Of a stretch of DNA of 62,587 bases, positions 28,328 to 40,200 are shown one piece after another (positions within the stretch are counted from its first letter, which is position 1; each line of letters begins with the position of its first letter). This DNA comes from Chrysochromulina tobinii (Eukaryota; Haptophyta; Prymnesiales; Chrysochromulinaceae). Location of the stretch: NCBI GenBank assembly GCA_001275005.1, contig JWZX01002605.1, forward strand, positions 1-62,587. Direction: 5' to 3'. A program made the position numbers and the translations under genes. A model generated the notes under the pieces. The model saw nothing but the letters and a program-made list of their open reading frames with translations, did not search any database and had not been told where the DNA came from.

Positions 28328-29308
28328 ATGAGCACCCCACGGGAGTCACGCATAGTGCAGCCCAATTCGCCCGGTCATCTCAGACCAGGCCACGACCTGG
28401 TGAGCCTCAAGATAACTCAATCGCAGGCCTCGAGAGATTCCCACGGCCACGTCGATTGGAGTGCGAGCCGTCCTAGCGTGAAGCCCGAAGGCCCGCCGCA
28501 CGTCGGCTCGCGGGATGAGCTGGTGCGCGAGAATCGGGCGCTCTTCAAGAAGCTCGTAGGCGCACAGAAAGAGGCGCAGGCCGCCATGGAGATGCTGAAC
28601 AACCTCAAGCAGGGCGGCGAGGCTGCTATGGGGAATGCCCGCACTGAACGTGTTACCCTTGAGACGGTGATCTCAGGGCTGCACGACGAGCTGGAGGCGA
28701 CGCGCGCGGCAGCGGCGGAGGAAGCAGCGCGGCTGCAGGCAGCGCTCGACACGTGCCGAGCTGAGCTGCATGCGTGTAACGAGCGGCTCGCGCGCACGCA
28801 CGCAACCCTCGGGCTCACGACGGAGCGTGCGCGCGTGCTCGAGTCGAGCAGAGGCCAGCTGCAGATCAACCTGGACGGCACGCTCACGACGCTCGAGGAG
28901 GCGACACGCCGGCACGCTCAGGAGCAGGCCGAGTTGAAACACGCGCGCGCCGCGCGCGAGGCGGAGCTGCTGCAGACGATACACCAGGCGGAGCTTCGTG
29001 CGAAGGCGTCCGAGGTGAAGGCGGAGGTAGCTCTCAAGCGAGCGAGGCGTTTTGAGGAGGAGCTGGCGCTCGCACGGCGTGCGCACCTGGACGAGAAGCT
29101 CGCGCTCACCCACGAGCTCGAGCGGTTCGCCGACCGGCTGGCCGTCGTCGAGGGTTCGCGGCTCGACCCGACCCATATCGGAAACGTCGCCTTCGCGGCG
29201 CAGATGCGCGGCCGCCCCTCTTCCGCCTCAGTGCCCACTACGCTGCTGCGTGGACGGTACCAGCGCATGGTGCCACCGCAGATGATGGCCTCGCCTGCGC
29301 CCGCCTAA
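28328..29308 (+). CDS. Coiled-coil protein, unknown function
   Basis: About 326 residues from ATG 28328 (MSTPRESRIVQ); an in-frame ATG at 28217 would add 37 residues of unconvincing sequence. The first 70 residues are Ser/Pro/His-rich. Residues of about 75-285 form a continuous coiled coil with heptads and many Ala, Glu, Arg and Leu. The C-terminus is basic and Pro/Met-rich. No catalytic or targeting motif is seen. It could be a cytoskeletal or basal-body component like the larger coiled-coil gene upstream, but no sequence link between the two is evident beyond composition. Confidence 0.65.
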   Translation: MSTPRESRIVQPNSPGHLRPGHDLVSLKITQSQASRDSHGHVDWSASRPSVKPEGPPHVGSRDELVRENRALFKKLVGAQKEAQAAMEMLNNLKQGGEAAMGNARTERVTLETVISGLHDELEATRAAAAEEAARLQAALDTCRAELHACNERLARTHATLGLTTERARVLESSRGQLQINLDGTLTTLEEATRRHAQEQAELKHARAAREAELLQTIHQAELRAKASEVKAEVALKRARRFEEELALARRAHLDEKLALTHELERFADRLAVVEGSRLDPTHIGNVAFAAQMRGRPSSASVPTTLLRGRYQRMVPPQMMASPAPA

Positions 29309-29648
29309 ACAAGCAGGCGCGTGGTTCTCGGTCCCGAGGCATGGGGCCTCGGCTCCGAGGCAGAGGCGCGACGGCACGTCGCGCGACCCCGTCCGATACA
29401 CGGCTGTGTGTACAGTACGCGTGTACGGCGGTCGTCGACGACCCGCGCGCGCCCGATCCGGGGATAATCGGGTACGCGCGAATTACCTCAGAAGGGGCGG
29501 CGGCGGGCGCGGCGTCGCGTGCATGAAAGAGCGGTAGACGGGGATGGAGCGGCACATTCGTATACTATCCCGCAACCTTCGTGGGCTTCCGTGGCCCTCA
29601 TTCACACTCTGATTTTCACAGTCACGAGGACTTCCGCGAGCGAGCGCG
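29309..29648. other. Intergenic
   Basis: Lies between the coiled-coil gene and DBR1, both on the plus strand, so it holds the DBR1 promoter. A palindromic-looking GC-rich stretch (about 29325-29360, CTCGGTCCCGAGG...CCTCGGCTCCGAGG) is present. No gene seen. Confidence 0.45.
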
Positions 29649-31302
29649 ATGCTCATCGCGGTCGAGGGCTGCGCACACGGCGAGCTCGACAACATCTACG
29701 CCTCGCTCGCAGCCGTCGAGCAGCGGCACGGCTGCAAAGTGGACCTGCTGCTCATTTGCGGCGATTTCCAGGCGGTGCGCAATGCGGCCGACCTTGCCTG
29801 CATGGCGTGCCCGCCCAAGTACCGTGCGATGCAGACCTTCTACAAGTACTACTCGGGCGAGAAAATCGCACCCGTGCTCACAATATTCATTGGTGGCAAC
29901 CACGAGGCTAGCGCGCACTTGTGTGAGCTGTGCTACGGCGGCTGGGCCGCGCCCAATATCTATTACTTGGGCAGCGCCGGTGTTGTCAACGTGGGTGGTG
30001 TGCGTATCGGCGGCCTCTCGGGCATCTACAAGAGCAACCACTACAACCAGGGCCACCACGAGCGTCCTCCCTTTGACGAGGACTCGATGCGTTCCTTTTA
30101 CCACGTGCGCGAGACTGATGTCTTCCGGCTGCGCCAGCTGCGCAAGCCGATGGACGTGTTCCTCTCACACGATTGGCCCCAGCACATCGCCAAGCACGGC
30201 GACACGCAGGGCCTCGTGCGCCGCAAGTCCTTCTTGCAGCCCGAGATTGCGGATGGCTCGCTCGGCTCGCCGCCCGCCGCACAGCTACTGCACGCGCTCC
30301 GTCCGCGTTATTGGTTCTCGGCGCATCTGCACGTCAAGTTTGCTGCGGCAGTCAATCATAGGGCTCTGATCAGCGGCGGCGCCGCCGCCGCCAGCACTGC
30401 CGCCAGCACTGCCGCCAACGCCGCCGCGGGCGCGAGCGCGGCTGCTACGAACGACGTGACCAGATTCCTCGCCCTGGGCAAGTGCAACGTCCGTGGCGAC
30501 TTCCTCCAGCTCGTCGAGATCGAGGGCGATGGGAAGTCGGGTCCCCACGTGCTCTGCTACGACGCTGAGTGGCTTGCCGTGCTGCGCGCCACGGCACATC
30601 TCGAGAGCGGCATACGTGGCCGCGTGGACCTCCGGCCCGCGGCGGTGGCTGCTGTCTCCAACGGCAGGATTGACTTTGGGCCCACCCTCGAGGAGGAGGC
30701 GGAGGTGCGGCAGCGCGGCGGCGTGGCCCTCGAGGTGCATCTGAACTTCGAGCTCGATCTCTGATCCCTCTGATGACCTCTGATCGCCTCTGATGACATC
30801 TGATGGTCTGCCTCATCAGGTGCCTCTGAACTTCGAGCCCACCGCGGCCGCCTACGTGCCTGGCGAGTCCATCGTGGCGCCGCAGACCCCCTTTGCCGAA
30901 CACCCGCAGACGCTGCTCCTCGTGCACAAGTTTGGGCTCGCGCCCGACTTTCGCACGCGGCGAGGCGCTACACAGCCGGATCTCGCACAGGCGGGATCGA
31001 CTGCCACTGCGGCTGGCGGCGGCGGCTTTGGAGTTGGCGGTGGAGGCAGCGGCGTGGGGGGCGGCTTTCGGCCGCCTCATCCGCCAGGGAGGCCCCCGCT
31101 TCAGCTGCCCGAGCCTGTGTCAGCCTCGCTGCCCGCACCGCCACCCCCTCCGTTCACACCCCCTCCGTTCACGGCGGATCCCGCAGGCTACGGTTACAAC
31201 CCGAGCCAGGCAGCCCGGTCGGCGCCGGCGCATGCGATGGGTTTGTTGGGAGCGCTGCCTGTGATGACACTCGACCAGGAGATTGACATTGACGACGATT
31301 GA
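29649..31302 (+). CDS. DBR1: RNA lariat debranching enzyme DBR1 (2 exons)
   Basis: Exon 1 is 29649-30734 (362 codons) and exon 2 is 30820-31302 (160 codons plus stop); total 522 residues, near the usual DBR1 size. The enzyme hydrolyses the 2'-5' branch of excised intron lariats in the nucleus. Metal-binding and active-site residues stand at the expected places: C8 and H10 in GCAHGELD, D39 in GDFQ, N84-H85-E86 in GGNHEAS, H174 in LSHDW, H226 and H228 in SAHLH. The family-specific [12 protein letters not shown] and APNIYYLG segments are clear. Exon 2 supplies the C-terminal DBR1 region ([22 protein letters not shown]) and a Gly/Pro-rich tail ending in acidic DIDDD. Its only detected intron is an introner-like one. 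Confidence 0.95.
30735..30819 (+). other. Introner-like intron in DBR1 (85 bp, phase 0)
   Basis: The donor is GAG then GTGCAT and the acceptor is CATCAG then GTGCCT; joining gives ALE then VPLNFEPT, the correct DBR1 continuation. A 22-bp segment at the 5' splice site (30732-30753) recurs at the 3' splice site (30817-30838) with 20 of 22 matches. Between them are about four CTCTGATGAC-like units. Retention would add a stop soon after the splice site (NFELDL then stop). Confidence 0.9.
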
Positions 31303-31711
31303 CATCTTTCATAGAACCTCCCACGAATACAAGGATCTTGGAAGTTTACCACCTCGTTGCTGTGGCCCCGGGCCTGGGGAATCTCTCAAGTGGTCTCTTT
31401 CTCGCTTGACTTTTTGCTTGACGCCGAATGCCACGTCACGTTACACATCTGGACATCACGCCACTAGCCGGCCGCCGTTGCTGACACATGAGGATGAGCT
31501 TGAAATGCACACCACGGTGCTGGACGGTGCTGGACGGTGTCCTCCGCTGTCGGGTGGTGTCTAGAACAGTACAGAGTATCCCGGTCGAGTGCGGTCCCTG
31601 TGTGACGAGCGTGGGGCGCGGCCTGTCCATACCGCCACCGGCCTGCTTGGACCCACACCCGTTGAGCTGAAACTTGCAAATTGCGCATTAAAGACGGTGT
31701 TCAGGCCATGC
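31303..31711. other. Intergenic
   Basis: Lies between DBR1 and the second Sel1/U-box copy. A short tandem of GGTGCTGGAC (about 31516-31536) is visible. No gene supported. Confidence 0.45.
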
Positions 31712-33560
31712 ATGCATTCGCGTTACGATCCTCACAACGTGCTGAAAAGAGAGAAGCGCACTGAAGCGGTCGGAAACGCAGGGGCACGCTTACGCACAGA
31801 GCCGCCTCGCTGGCATGCTCTTCGCCGGGAGTGGAGGACCCAAGGACGAGGTGGAGGCGCGGCGGCTGTTTGGCCTCGCGGCCGCGCAGGGGGATGCTGA
31901 AGCGCAGTGCCGCCTCGCTGGCATGCTCTTCATCGGGAGTGGCGGACCCAAGAACGAGGTGGAGGCGCGGCGGCTGTTTGGCCTCGCGGCCGCGCAGGGG
32001 CACGCTGGCGCGCAGAGCTGCCTCGCTAGCATGCTCGACGGAGGGCGTGGCGGACCCAAGAACGAGGTGGAGGCGCGGCGGCTGCTTGGCCTTGCGGCCG
32101 CGCAGGGTGATGCTGAAGCGCAGTACCGCCTCGCTTACATGCTCATCGAAGGGAGTGGCAGACCCAAGGACGAGGTGGAGGCGCGGCGGCTGCTTGGCCT
32201 CGCGGCCACGCAGGGGCACGCTCGTGCGCAGTGCGGTCTCGCTGGCATGCTCTTCGAAGGGAGTGGCGGACCCAAGGACGAGGTGGAGTCGCGGCGGCTG
32301 TATGGCCTCGCGGCCGCGCAGGGGCACGCTCGTGCGCAGTTCGGTCTCGCTGGCATGCTCGACTTAGGGCTCGGCGGACCCAAGGACGAGGTGGAGGCGC
32401 GGCGGCTGCTTGACCTCGCGGCCGCGCAGGGGGATTCGACTGCGCAGTACCGCCTCGCTGACATGCTTCACCAAGGGCGTGGCGGCAGACCCAAGGATGA
32501 GGTGGAGGCGCGGCGGCTGGTTGGCCTCGCGGCCGCGCAGGGACATGCTGACGCGCAGGGCTTACTCGCTAGCATGCTCGTCTTAGGGCTCGGCGGACCC
32601 AAGGACGAGGTGGAAGCGCGGCGGCTTTATGGCCTCGCGGCTGCGCAGGGACACGCTGGTGCGCAGTGCAGTCTCGCTGGCATGCTCTTAAACGGGAGTA
32701 GCGGACCCAAGGATGAGGTGGAGGCGCGGCGCCTGCTTGGCCTCGCGTTCGCGCAGGGGCACGCTGGTGCACAGGCCATCGTCGCTCGAATGCACAAGTA
32801 TGCCGCGCATGGCAGACAAAAGCTCGAGGCCGAGGCGCAGCGGCCGCGTGTGACCAAAGCGCGCAAAGGTGCATCCGAGAACGCTACGGCTCAGGTCGAG
32901 GACGCTGCTGCGCTGGCGGCCGCGGCAGCGCGCGCGGATGCGGCAATGGCAGAGCTGCTGGCTGAAGAGGATAGCGAGGCTGAGAAGGCGCGGAGCAAGA
33001 AGGGCAAGGCCAATGCCAAGAAGAAGGCTGACGCTCCTGCAGTGGCGTCAGCCAAATCCAGCGTGGAGCACGCTGTAGAGGTGAACGCTGCGGTATTAGC
33101 GGGCGCGAAGATGAAGGCGAAGGCACAGGCCGGGGCAAAGGCGGCGACCGCAGCTGAGGCTGAGGCAAAGGCGAGGGCCGCGGCACGAGCGGAGGCGGAG
33201 GCCAAGGCCGCCCAGGCAGAGGCAGAAGAGCACGCTCGCAATCAGGCGGAGCAAGAGGCTAAGGCGTCAGCAGCAAAGGCGCACGCTGCAAAGGAGGCCG
33301 CAGCGGTGGAGGAGCCGCCCGACCACTTCATCTGCCCCATCACGCACAACCTCATGATCGACCCGGTCTCGGCTGCGGACGGCCATACCTACGAGCGGCG
33401 TGCGATCGAGGAGTGGCTCGTCGGCCACTCGACCAGCCCGATGACGGGCGCAGGGCTCAAGATCAAGGACCTATTCCCCAATCACACCGTGCGTGGGCTG
33501 ATCCGCACGTGGCACGAGGCGCGGCGGTGCCGCCCAGCTGGTCCAGCAGCACGCCAGTAG
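31712..33560 (+). CDS. Sel1-like repeat + U-box protein (copy 2), 5' end frame-shifted or incomplete
   Basis: The clear coding part starts in mid-repeat at ATG 31815 (581 codons) and has nine 36-residue Sel1 repeats, a Lys/Ala/Glu helical linker and a C-terminal U-box (FICPITHNLMIDPV, DGHTYERRAIEEWL) almost identical to copy 1 at 7782-9335. Upstream, the same frame hits a stop at 31743. The ATG at 31712 (MHSRYDPH, resembling the MHSRVRER at 7746 in copy 1) is in a different frame that meets the repeat frame at about 31780 after a one-base offset. So either a one-base insertion has broken the gene, or translation begins at 31815, or the assembly has an error. The span given starts at 31712. 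The high DNA similarity to copy 1, reaching into the 3' flank, points to a fairly recent duplication. Confidence 0.65.
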
Positions 33561-34232
33561 CGCCACCGCACAAGCCGAGGGTGGCACTTTCGGGAAGAGA
33601 CAACTGCTCCGCCTTTGTTGCTACGCCTTGGCAGTGTAGCAACATCGCAGAGCTCGGCGATTGACGCAGAGGCGTGGAGCAAGCGTGGAGCTGCGTGGAG
33701 AGCGAGGGGCACGAGACGCAGACGCCTTGTCTAGGTGCGAGTTTCAGTCGGCAGTTGTTTAGTCACTGACACTGTACTACAACCGTAGTCCAGTGGCTGC
33801 GCATAGAGTTCGGTCTTTAACCACCCGACGCGCGAGGGCCTCCGCCTTTGCCCTTTGTGGCTCCGGACTCCGCGCGAGTCCGAACGCCGCGGGTCAACAT
33901 TCCCATTCATCCCAAGCGCATGATCTCGTCTGCCAACGCTCGGCTCCGCTCGACGAGGCTCATACTGAAAAAGTCCACGACGAGTTGCATGGCGCCGTCG
34001 TGGGGCGATGGCGGACACCCGGCACCGGACTGCCGCGTGGTCGGTGTTTTTATATCGTTTGATTCTTATATCGATCGTTCTTAAAATATCGGGGGCGCAG
34101 CAACTTGAGCTATCCTAATGGTTGAACGGCGAACGAGCGTCCAAACGCAACAACACAAGTGTAGTCCGACTCGCGACAAGATCATCTAGGCCGCGCGGAG
34201 CGATATTATATATAGATCGTGCTCGCGTACAA
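33561..34232. other. Intergenic, convergent 3' regions
   Basis: Lies between the stops of Sel1/U-box copy 2 (plus) and the giant TIG/lectin gene (minus). The first 160 bases resemble the flank of copy 1. An AT-rich patch at 34045-34100 and around 34205 may hold 3' processing signals. No gene seen. Confidence 0.5.
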
Positions 34233-37200
34233 CTACAACACCGAACAACCGAGGCGATGGCAAAAGGAGACCCGCCTGATGTCGTGCTGCTCGCTTGCCT
34301 CGCCGGTTGCGGCCGTGAAGCCCACGTAGGCGCGATGAACCACGTCACCGGTCAGCGGGATGGGCTGCGTGCTCGGGTGCTCATAATTCACAGGCGGCCC
34401 CGCCGATTCTGTGGATACAGCCCCAGGCAGCATCTGTGAGATGTCGCAGCCACTGGCATCTGTCGCCGCGCCCCCGGCATCCGAGCTGGCGCCATCCCCA
34501 CTGGTCGCATTGCCATTGTTGGGGTTCATGCAGCCACTCCGCGGCGGCATCGGCAGCGTGATCGGCAGCGAGATCGTCGGGAGCCCCGTCTCACGAAACG
34601 AGATCCCCGTCTCATCAAAGTAAACGCTCAGCCGTCCTTGAGCGGGTGAAGCCGCCGCGGCTCCAGAGCTGGCGTTGACACTGGCGTTGACGGCGCGCGC
34701 GTGGCGCGCGGGCGGGAGGTATACGATCCTCACCTGATGCGGGAGGCAATCAAGGGCGTCATCAGAGATCATCAGAGGTCATCAGGAGGTATACGATCCT
34801 CACCTGATGCGGGAGGCAATCAAGGGCGTCATCAGAGATCATCAGAGGTCATCAGGAGGTATACGATCCTCACCTGATGCGGCTGGCCGTCATCTAACCG
34901 CTTCGGCTCCACGTGCCCTAGCAAGTGCTGCAGCAGATGCGCGTCGGCGGTGTTCACACCGTCGATGTAGACGGAGATTGCATGCTTGCGCTCCGCGACG
35001 AAACTGGACGTCACCTTGAGCGCCCCCGGCCGGCAGTTGCCGTCGGGGCCTTGATCGTTGCAGGTGGATGTCGTGACGGTACGGCCGTGGTGGTGGGTAT
35101 CAAATTGGATCGCCACACTCCGCGGGATGCCGCCACTCGTGCATCCCGGCACGCCCCCCGCTTGCGAGCCGGTAGCATACCCGACGCCGCTGCCCGCGCA
35201 CCCGACGGCGTCGAGGCCGATCGACTGCAAGACGACCGCAAAGCCTTCGCCTCCCACTCGACTCGGGCTGGTTGGGTCCGTGTCGGGTGGGCAGCGTAGG
35301 TCGGTCCGTGGCAGGTACGGGGCATTCAAGTTCGTGACCGGCAGCCGCTGGAACTGGCCGTAGCGGCCGTCTGGATTGGCCAACGGATGGGATGGGCCGA
35401 TACCGTAGGTTTCCTGCAGCTGCGGCGGCACTCCTTGCGGCGGGGGCAGTGGATCAAACGGAAGCGCCTCGGAATCGATCAAATAGTGCGTCAGATCGTC
35501 GCCGTTGGCCCTGAGCTCGTCCATCGAGATGAATGGCCGCTCCGCGCTGACGCGGCTGAGAGGATTGAGGCGCGCGGTGTCGTTGTAGCCAAACACTTCG
35601 TAGGGGCCAGTGCAGACTGAGGGCTCCGTGATGCGGAACGAGAAGTTGAGCTCGAAGCCACGCGAGTACGGCTGCGGCTGCGCCAGCCACAGCGTGCCGC
35701 GCTGGTACGTGTCGTTGGTGAGGCGAGCGACCACGTGTCCAGTATCGTCGCTCAGAAACTGTGTCGCGTGCCCAGCCTGCCAGCCGTTGACCGACGTCGA
35801 ATTGCACCGCGTGCAGCGGGCCGCACGCGCTAGGTAGGTGGTGCTCGCGCTGCTGGCCGCCTCGGCGGCCGCGGCGACCTGCTCGGCTGCTGCAGCGGCG
35901 GCAGCGGCGGCGGCCACCCTACCGTCTTCCTCGAGTGCGCTGATGGGGCCCGAGGCGGCGTCGGCCTCAGCTTCGGCGGCCTCTGCGGCGGCAGTCGCCG
36001 CGGCGTGGCGCATACAATCCGCCTCGCATGCAAAGCTCGCTGCGTCTGCTTCCCACCTGACCGTAAGTTCGAACGGCGTGAGCCGGTGCTGCGGCAAGTA
36101 GCTGTTGCTGTATTGAGCGCGGAACCCCGCGCCGTGAATGCCAATCACCCACTCCTCACAGGTGGCCACTGCACTACCGCCGCCCATCTCGGCGCCCCCG
36201 CTCATCTCGGCACCTCCGCTGCCCTCGGGATGGCAGTGCAGCTCGCTCGACGGGATCACAAGCGAGATCGGACTTCCCACCTTCTCCGCGATGAGATCGT
36301 ACCGCCCTGACGCATCTTCGGGCGCGGTGCGTCGACGCGCCAGGAGCCGCAGGCCCATGGACGAGAAACGCACGCTCAGCATGAGCCGCACGCCGCTGTG
36401 CGGTGGACGTACGCGGTAGTAGCGCATCTGATCAGGCAGCACGGCGCCCGTGGCGACGGCGCGCCCGAGGCCGTCGGTGGGCTCGGACACATTGGCGAAA
36501 GCGAGTGCGGCCGCCTGGGCGGCACTAGTGGATGGCAAGAGCATGCGTGTCTCGAAAGTCCACATGCGGCAGATGCCCTCAGCAGGCCCACGGCCGCAGC
36601 CGTCGGCGTGGCACGCGAAGCATCCAACCCGGTCCTGCACGACGCCGTAGGCGGTGTGGTCGAGCCCCAACGGCGACAGACGATCACGGCAATGGCCGCA
36701 GGAGGGGTTCGCGTTGACGCAGCCGACGACGTCGAGGGGATCGGCCACGGCCATCTGCTCACACGCGTACGTGTGCTGCAGCGGGGACGGATGGGTGGTG
36801 TGGAAGTCGCGCCCGTTGAGCGAGATCGCAACCTCGACGATGCCCGCCGGGAAGGGCGGCGTGCGGCAAAGCATGTGGCTCTCGCCCTTGTACATGGGCG
36901 CCGCCATCGCTACCACTGCGGATACGTGCTCATAGCCAAGCGCTGCCCCGGGCATCAGTGGCCGCCACTGCGCAAAGCGGCAGCGCGCGTCGCGTCGCTC
37001 GCCAAACACGTGCAGGTTCGTCCCCGCCACGCGTAGCTCAATGCCACCATGAGGAGGGCCGACGGCCGGCACGGCCTCGGTGGCCGTGACGCCCGAATAG
37101 AACGTAAAGAGGGGGGTGCGCACGTGCACAAAATTTTGGCCGTTGGCCGCCGCCGCGATGCGAACGGATGTGCGCCCCCGCGCCCCTGGCGGCGGCTGCG

Positions 37201-40200
37201 GCGTGAGCGGCGGCGAGCGACACACGGCGGCGGTGCCTCGAAAAAGGTCGACCGCAGCAAGGGCCATCGGCGAAGCGTACGCATCATGCAGCGCGAGAGC
37301 ACGGGGCGCGTCGCGGCATTTCAAGCCTCGCTGCACGCCGTGCTCATCGTAGCACAATCCGCCGAAGAGGCAAACCCCGAGCCCATCGCCATCGGCGGCG
37401 CCCGCCAACGCCGCGCCGATCTGCACGTCTGAGGCGTTGGCTCTGGTGGAAGCAGCCGCGGCCGCGGCGACTATGGCGGCGGCTCGTGCGGCGGCCGCGC
37501 GGGTGGTGCTACGGCGGCCGTGGCGGTTGAAGCCGATGCCGTACAGAGTAACGGGCGAGCCTCCATCAGAGGGCCCTCCAGTGGGCCACACCGCAGAGAG
37601 CTCTAGCTGCGTGTAGTAGTGGAATGGGAGGCCGAAGCCCACAGGGCTGAACTGCTGGCCGTTGATGGCCACCTGAACTTGGTAGCCGGAGCCCGGGTCG
37701 TAATTGAGGTCGTAATTGAGAGTGTTGGCGCCGCCTCGGAACGAGATGGTGGGAGGAGAGGGCAAGCAGCGCACGCCGCTCGCGTCCAGCTGCGTCACGC
37801 CGACGACGATCGCGTTGGCGAATCGGCAACGAGCGAGCGTGGCGTCGGTGTGATTGCCTGGGCGCAACCCATTGCCACGTACGCGCACTGACGTGCCACC
37901 TGAGATCGGGCCTCCCGAGGGCACAAGTGAGGCGGGCAATGGCTCCGGGTACACGTGGAAGGCATCGAAGGCGGTGGCCTTGGCTGTGGAGTTTGGAGAC
38001 GAAGAAGACTCGGCCGCTGCGGAGGCGGATCGCTCAAAATCGACCCCGTTCGGCGCGATGCTCACGAGAAGCGGCACAGCTGGCGGCCCCTCCTCGCCAT
38101 CGAGGCCGAGGAAGCTACCGTTGAATGGGGCCGTGGGCGCACAGACGAGCCACCGGCCGAACGGGTCCGCACGCAGCACGGACGTGCTTTGCAGAGGCTG
38201 AACGCTGCCATCCCCATCGTCGCTTCCCTCGACCTTGCTTCCAAACCCGCAGCGGGCGTCCTCCGCTGCCGAGCCCGCCGGGGCCAGCCCCGAGCCGCGG
38301 ATGGTCACGATGGTCCCTCCATGTGCCGGCCCGGAGCGCGGCTCCACTTTCGAGATCGTGAGCGCGGACGCATTGTAGAAGGCGAACGTGTGCGGCGCAT
38401 CCCCCGCGCTGTGGGGCTTCGTGGGTACCTCGAAGTCGATGGCATTCAGCGCGAGGCTGAGCCGCGAGAAGCAGACGTCGCACGGGCCGTCGGGGAACGC
38501 GCCGGGCGGCGGTGCGGGTGGCGATGGCGCGTCGGGCGGTGGTGCGTCGGGCGGCGGCTTGGCGTCAGAAAAGAGCGCCGGATCGCCATGCTCGCTGCTG
38601 GCGGCGTCGCTGCTGGCGGCGTCGCTACCATTCTCGCCACCACTCACGTCGGTGACGTTGGGCAGCGGCGCGTTCGCACAGGGCAAGGCTTCGCGCCCGT
38701 CCGCGCTGAGTACGCAGCACAGCAGTCGACACTCGTCAGGCGGAGCTGGCGTTGGAGTGGTCACAATCCGGACTCCGACAGCGTCCAACTCGCTCGCATT
38801 GAGTGGCAGCCGATACGAGGCGAAGGCCGCACTGCTCTCGTTGCCAGCGGCCTCGCCTCGCATGCGGGCGGCGCTCCGTCCGAACGGGTGGGCAGCCTCG
38901 ACGAGCGTTGTAGCCGCCGCCGATGAAACGTCGAGCGGCGTGCCGTCGACAGGATGCAATGGGAGCGTCGGGGGACCGAGCAGCGCCACGGAGATGGTGC
39001 CCACGCTCGCCCGCCCGCCGGCACCGAGTCGCAGTCCAGTGATCGTCAGAGGCGTGCCGCCGCGCACCGGGCCCGCCGTTGGTCGGATCCGTTGGACGTA
39101 CGGCGACTCGTAGAAATGGAATCGGGGAGCGGTGCTCAGATCCGCGGGCGAGTAGTCGATGCCGTTGAGCGACATGGAGACTGGGAGGGCCGCAGCGAGC
39201 CCTTGGGTGTTGCCGCCGGCGGTTAGGGTGATCGCCGAGAGCGGCGGCGTGGCGGCACATGCGATGCCGTCGGCGCCTGCAGTGGCAGCAATCGTCACGG
39301 CCGCGTCGCCACTGCCGATGCGACAGTTTGCGGCCCCGTTGGCGTAGGGTCCCCCGAGGATCGTGAACAACGTGCCGCCTCCGACGGGCCCAGCGGACGG
39401 ACTGATGCCAGCGAGTGCCAAGTTAGGATAGCAGCGCAGCATCACGGGGCCATCAAGGTCGACACCGTTGCGTGCAAACGACAGTGCCACACTGCAGTTA
39501 GCCTCCACGCCGCTGCCGGCGTCGCCGCTGCCTGAGCCGCCGGAGCCACAACCGCAATTAGGGATGGCCTCACATTCGACGACGCTATCACTCAGAGCCA
39601 GCACGAGCACGTCCTCCTGCATCGTGAGCGTGGTGGCTTGTGGCTTGTAGTAGCCAGCCTGGTAGGTGTAGCGACAACGCGCGAGATTCGTGGGAAGCCC
39701 CGGCGTCAGAAAGCCACTCCCATGAACGGTGAGAAGTGTGCCGCCGTCGACCGGTGCAGAGCTGGGCACGATGGAGGCGAGGGTGATGGACGTATACAGG
39801 AAGCTTCCCGCGACCACGACGTCAACGCCGCCGTTGAGGGAGATTCCCACTGTGACCGCGCCGCTTGCCGCCGCAGGCGATACGAACTGGATGCTGTCGC
39901 GAGACGCGCCGCGGACGATCGTGCTAGGAGGGACGCACGCGGAGCCTTGGCCAAAGACGACACACACTTGGAGGTCCTGAGGCAGAGGCGCGGTGATGAT
40001 GGACACGACAGTGCCACCACGAATAGGGCCGCCGGGCGGTTGAATGCTGCCGCTGCTGCCGCTGCTGCCGCTGCTGCCGCTGCTGCCGCTGCTGCCGCTG
40101 CTGCCGCTGCTGCCGCTGCTGCCGCTGCTGCCGCTGCTGCCGCTGCTGCCGCTTCCGCTTCCGCTACTACCGCTAGTGTCGCTGCTGTAGCCGCCGTTGC

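Noticed and set aside
31775-31790. A 13-bp GT...AG segment that would restore the frame of Sel1/U-box copy 2
   Set aside because: Far too short for a spliceosomal intron; a one-base indel or internal start is more likely.
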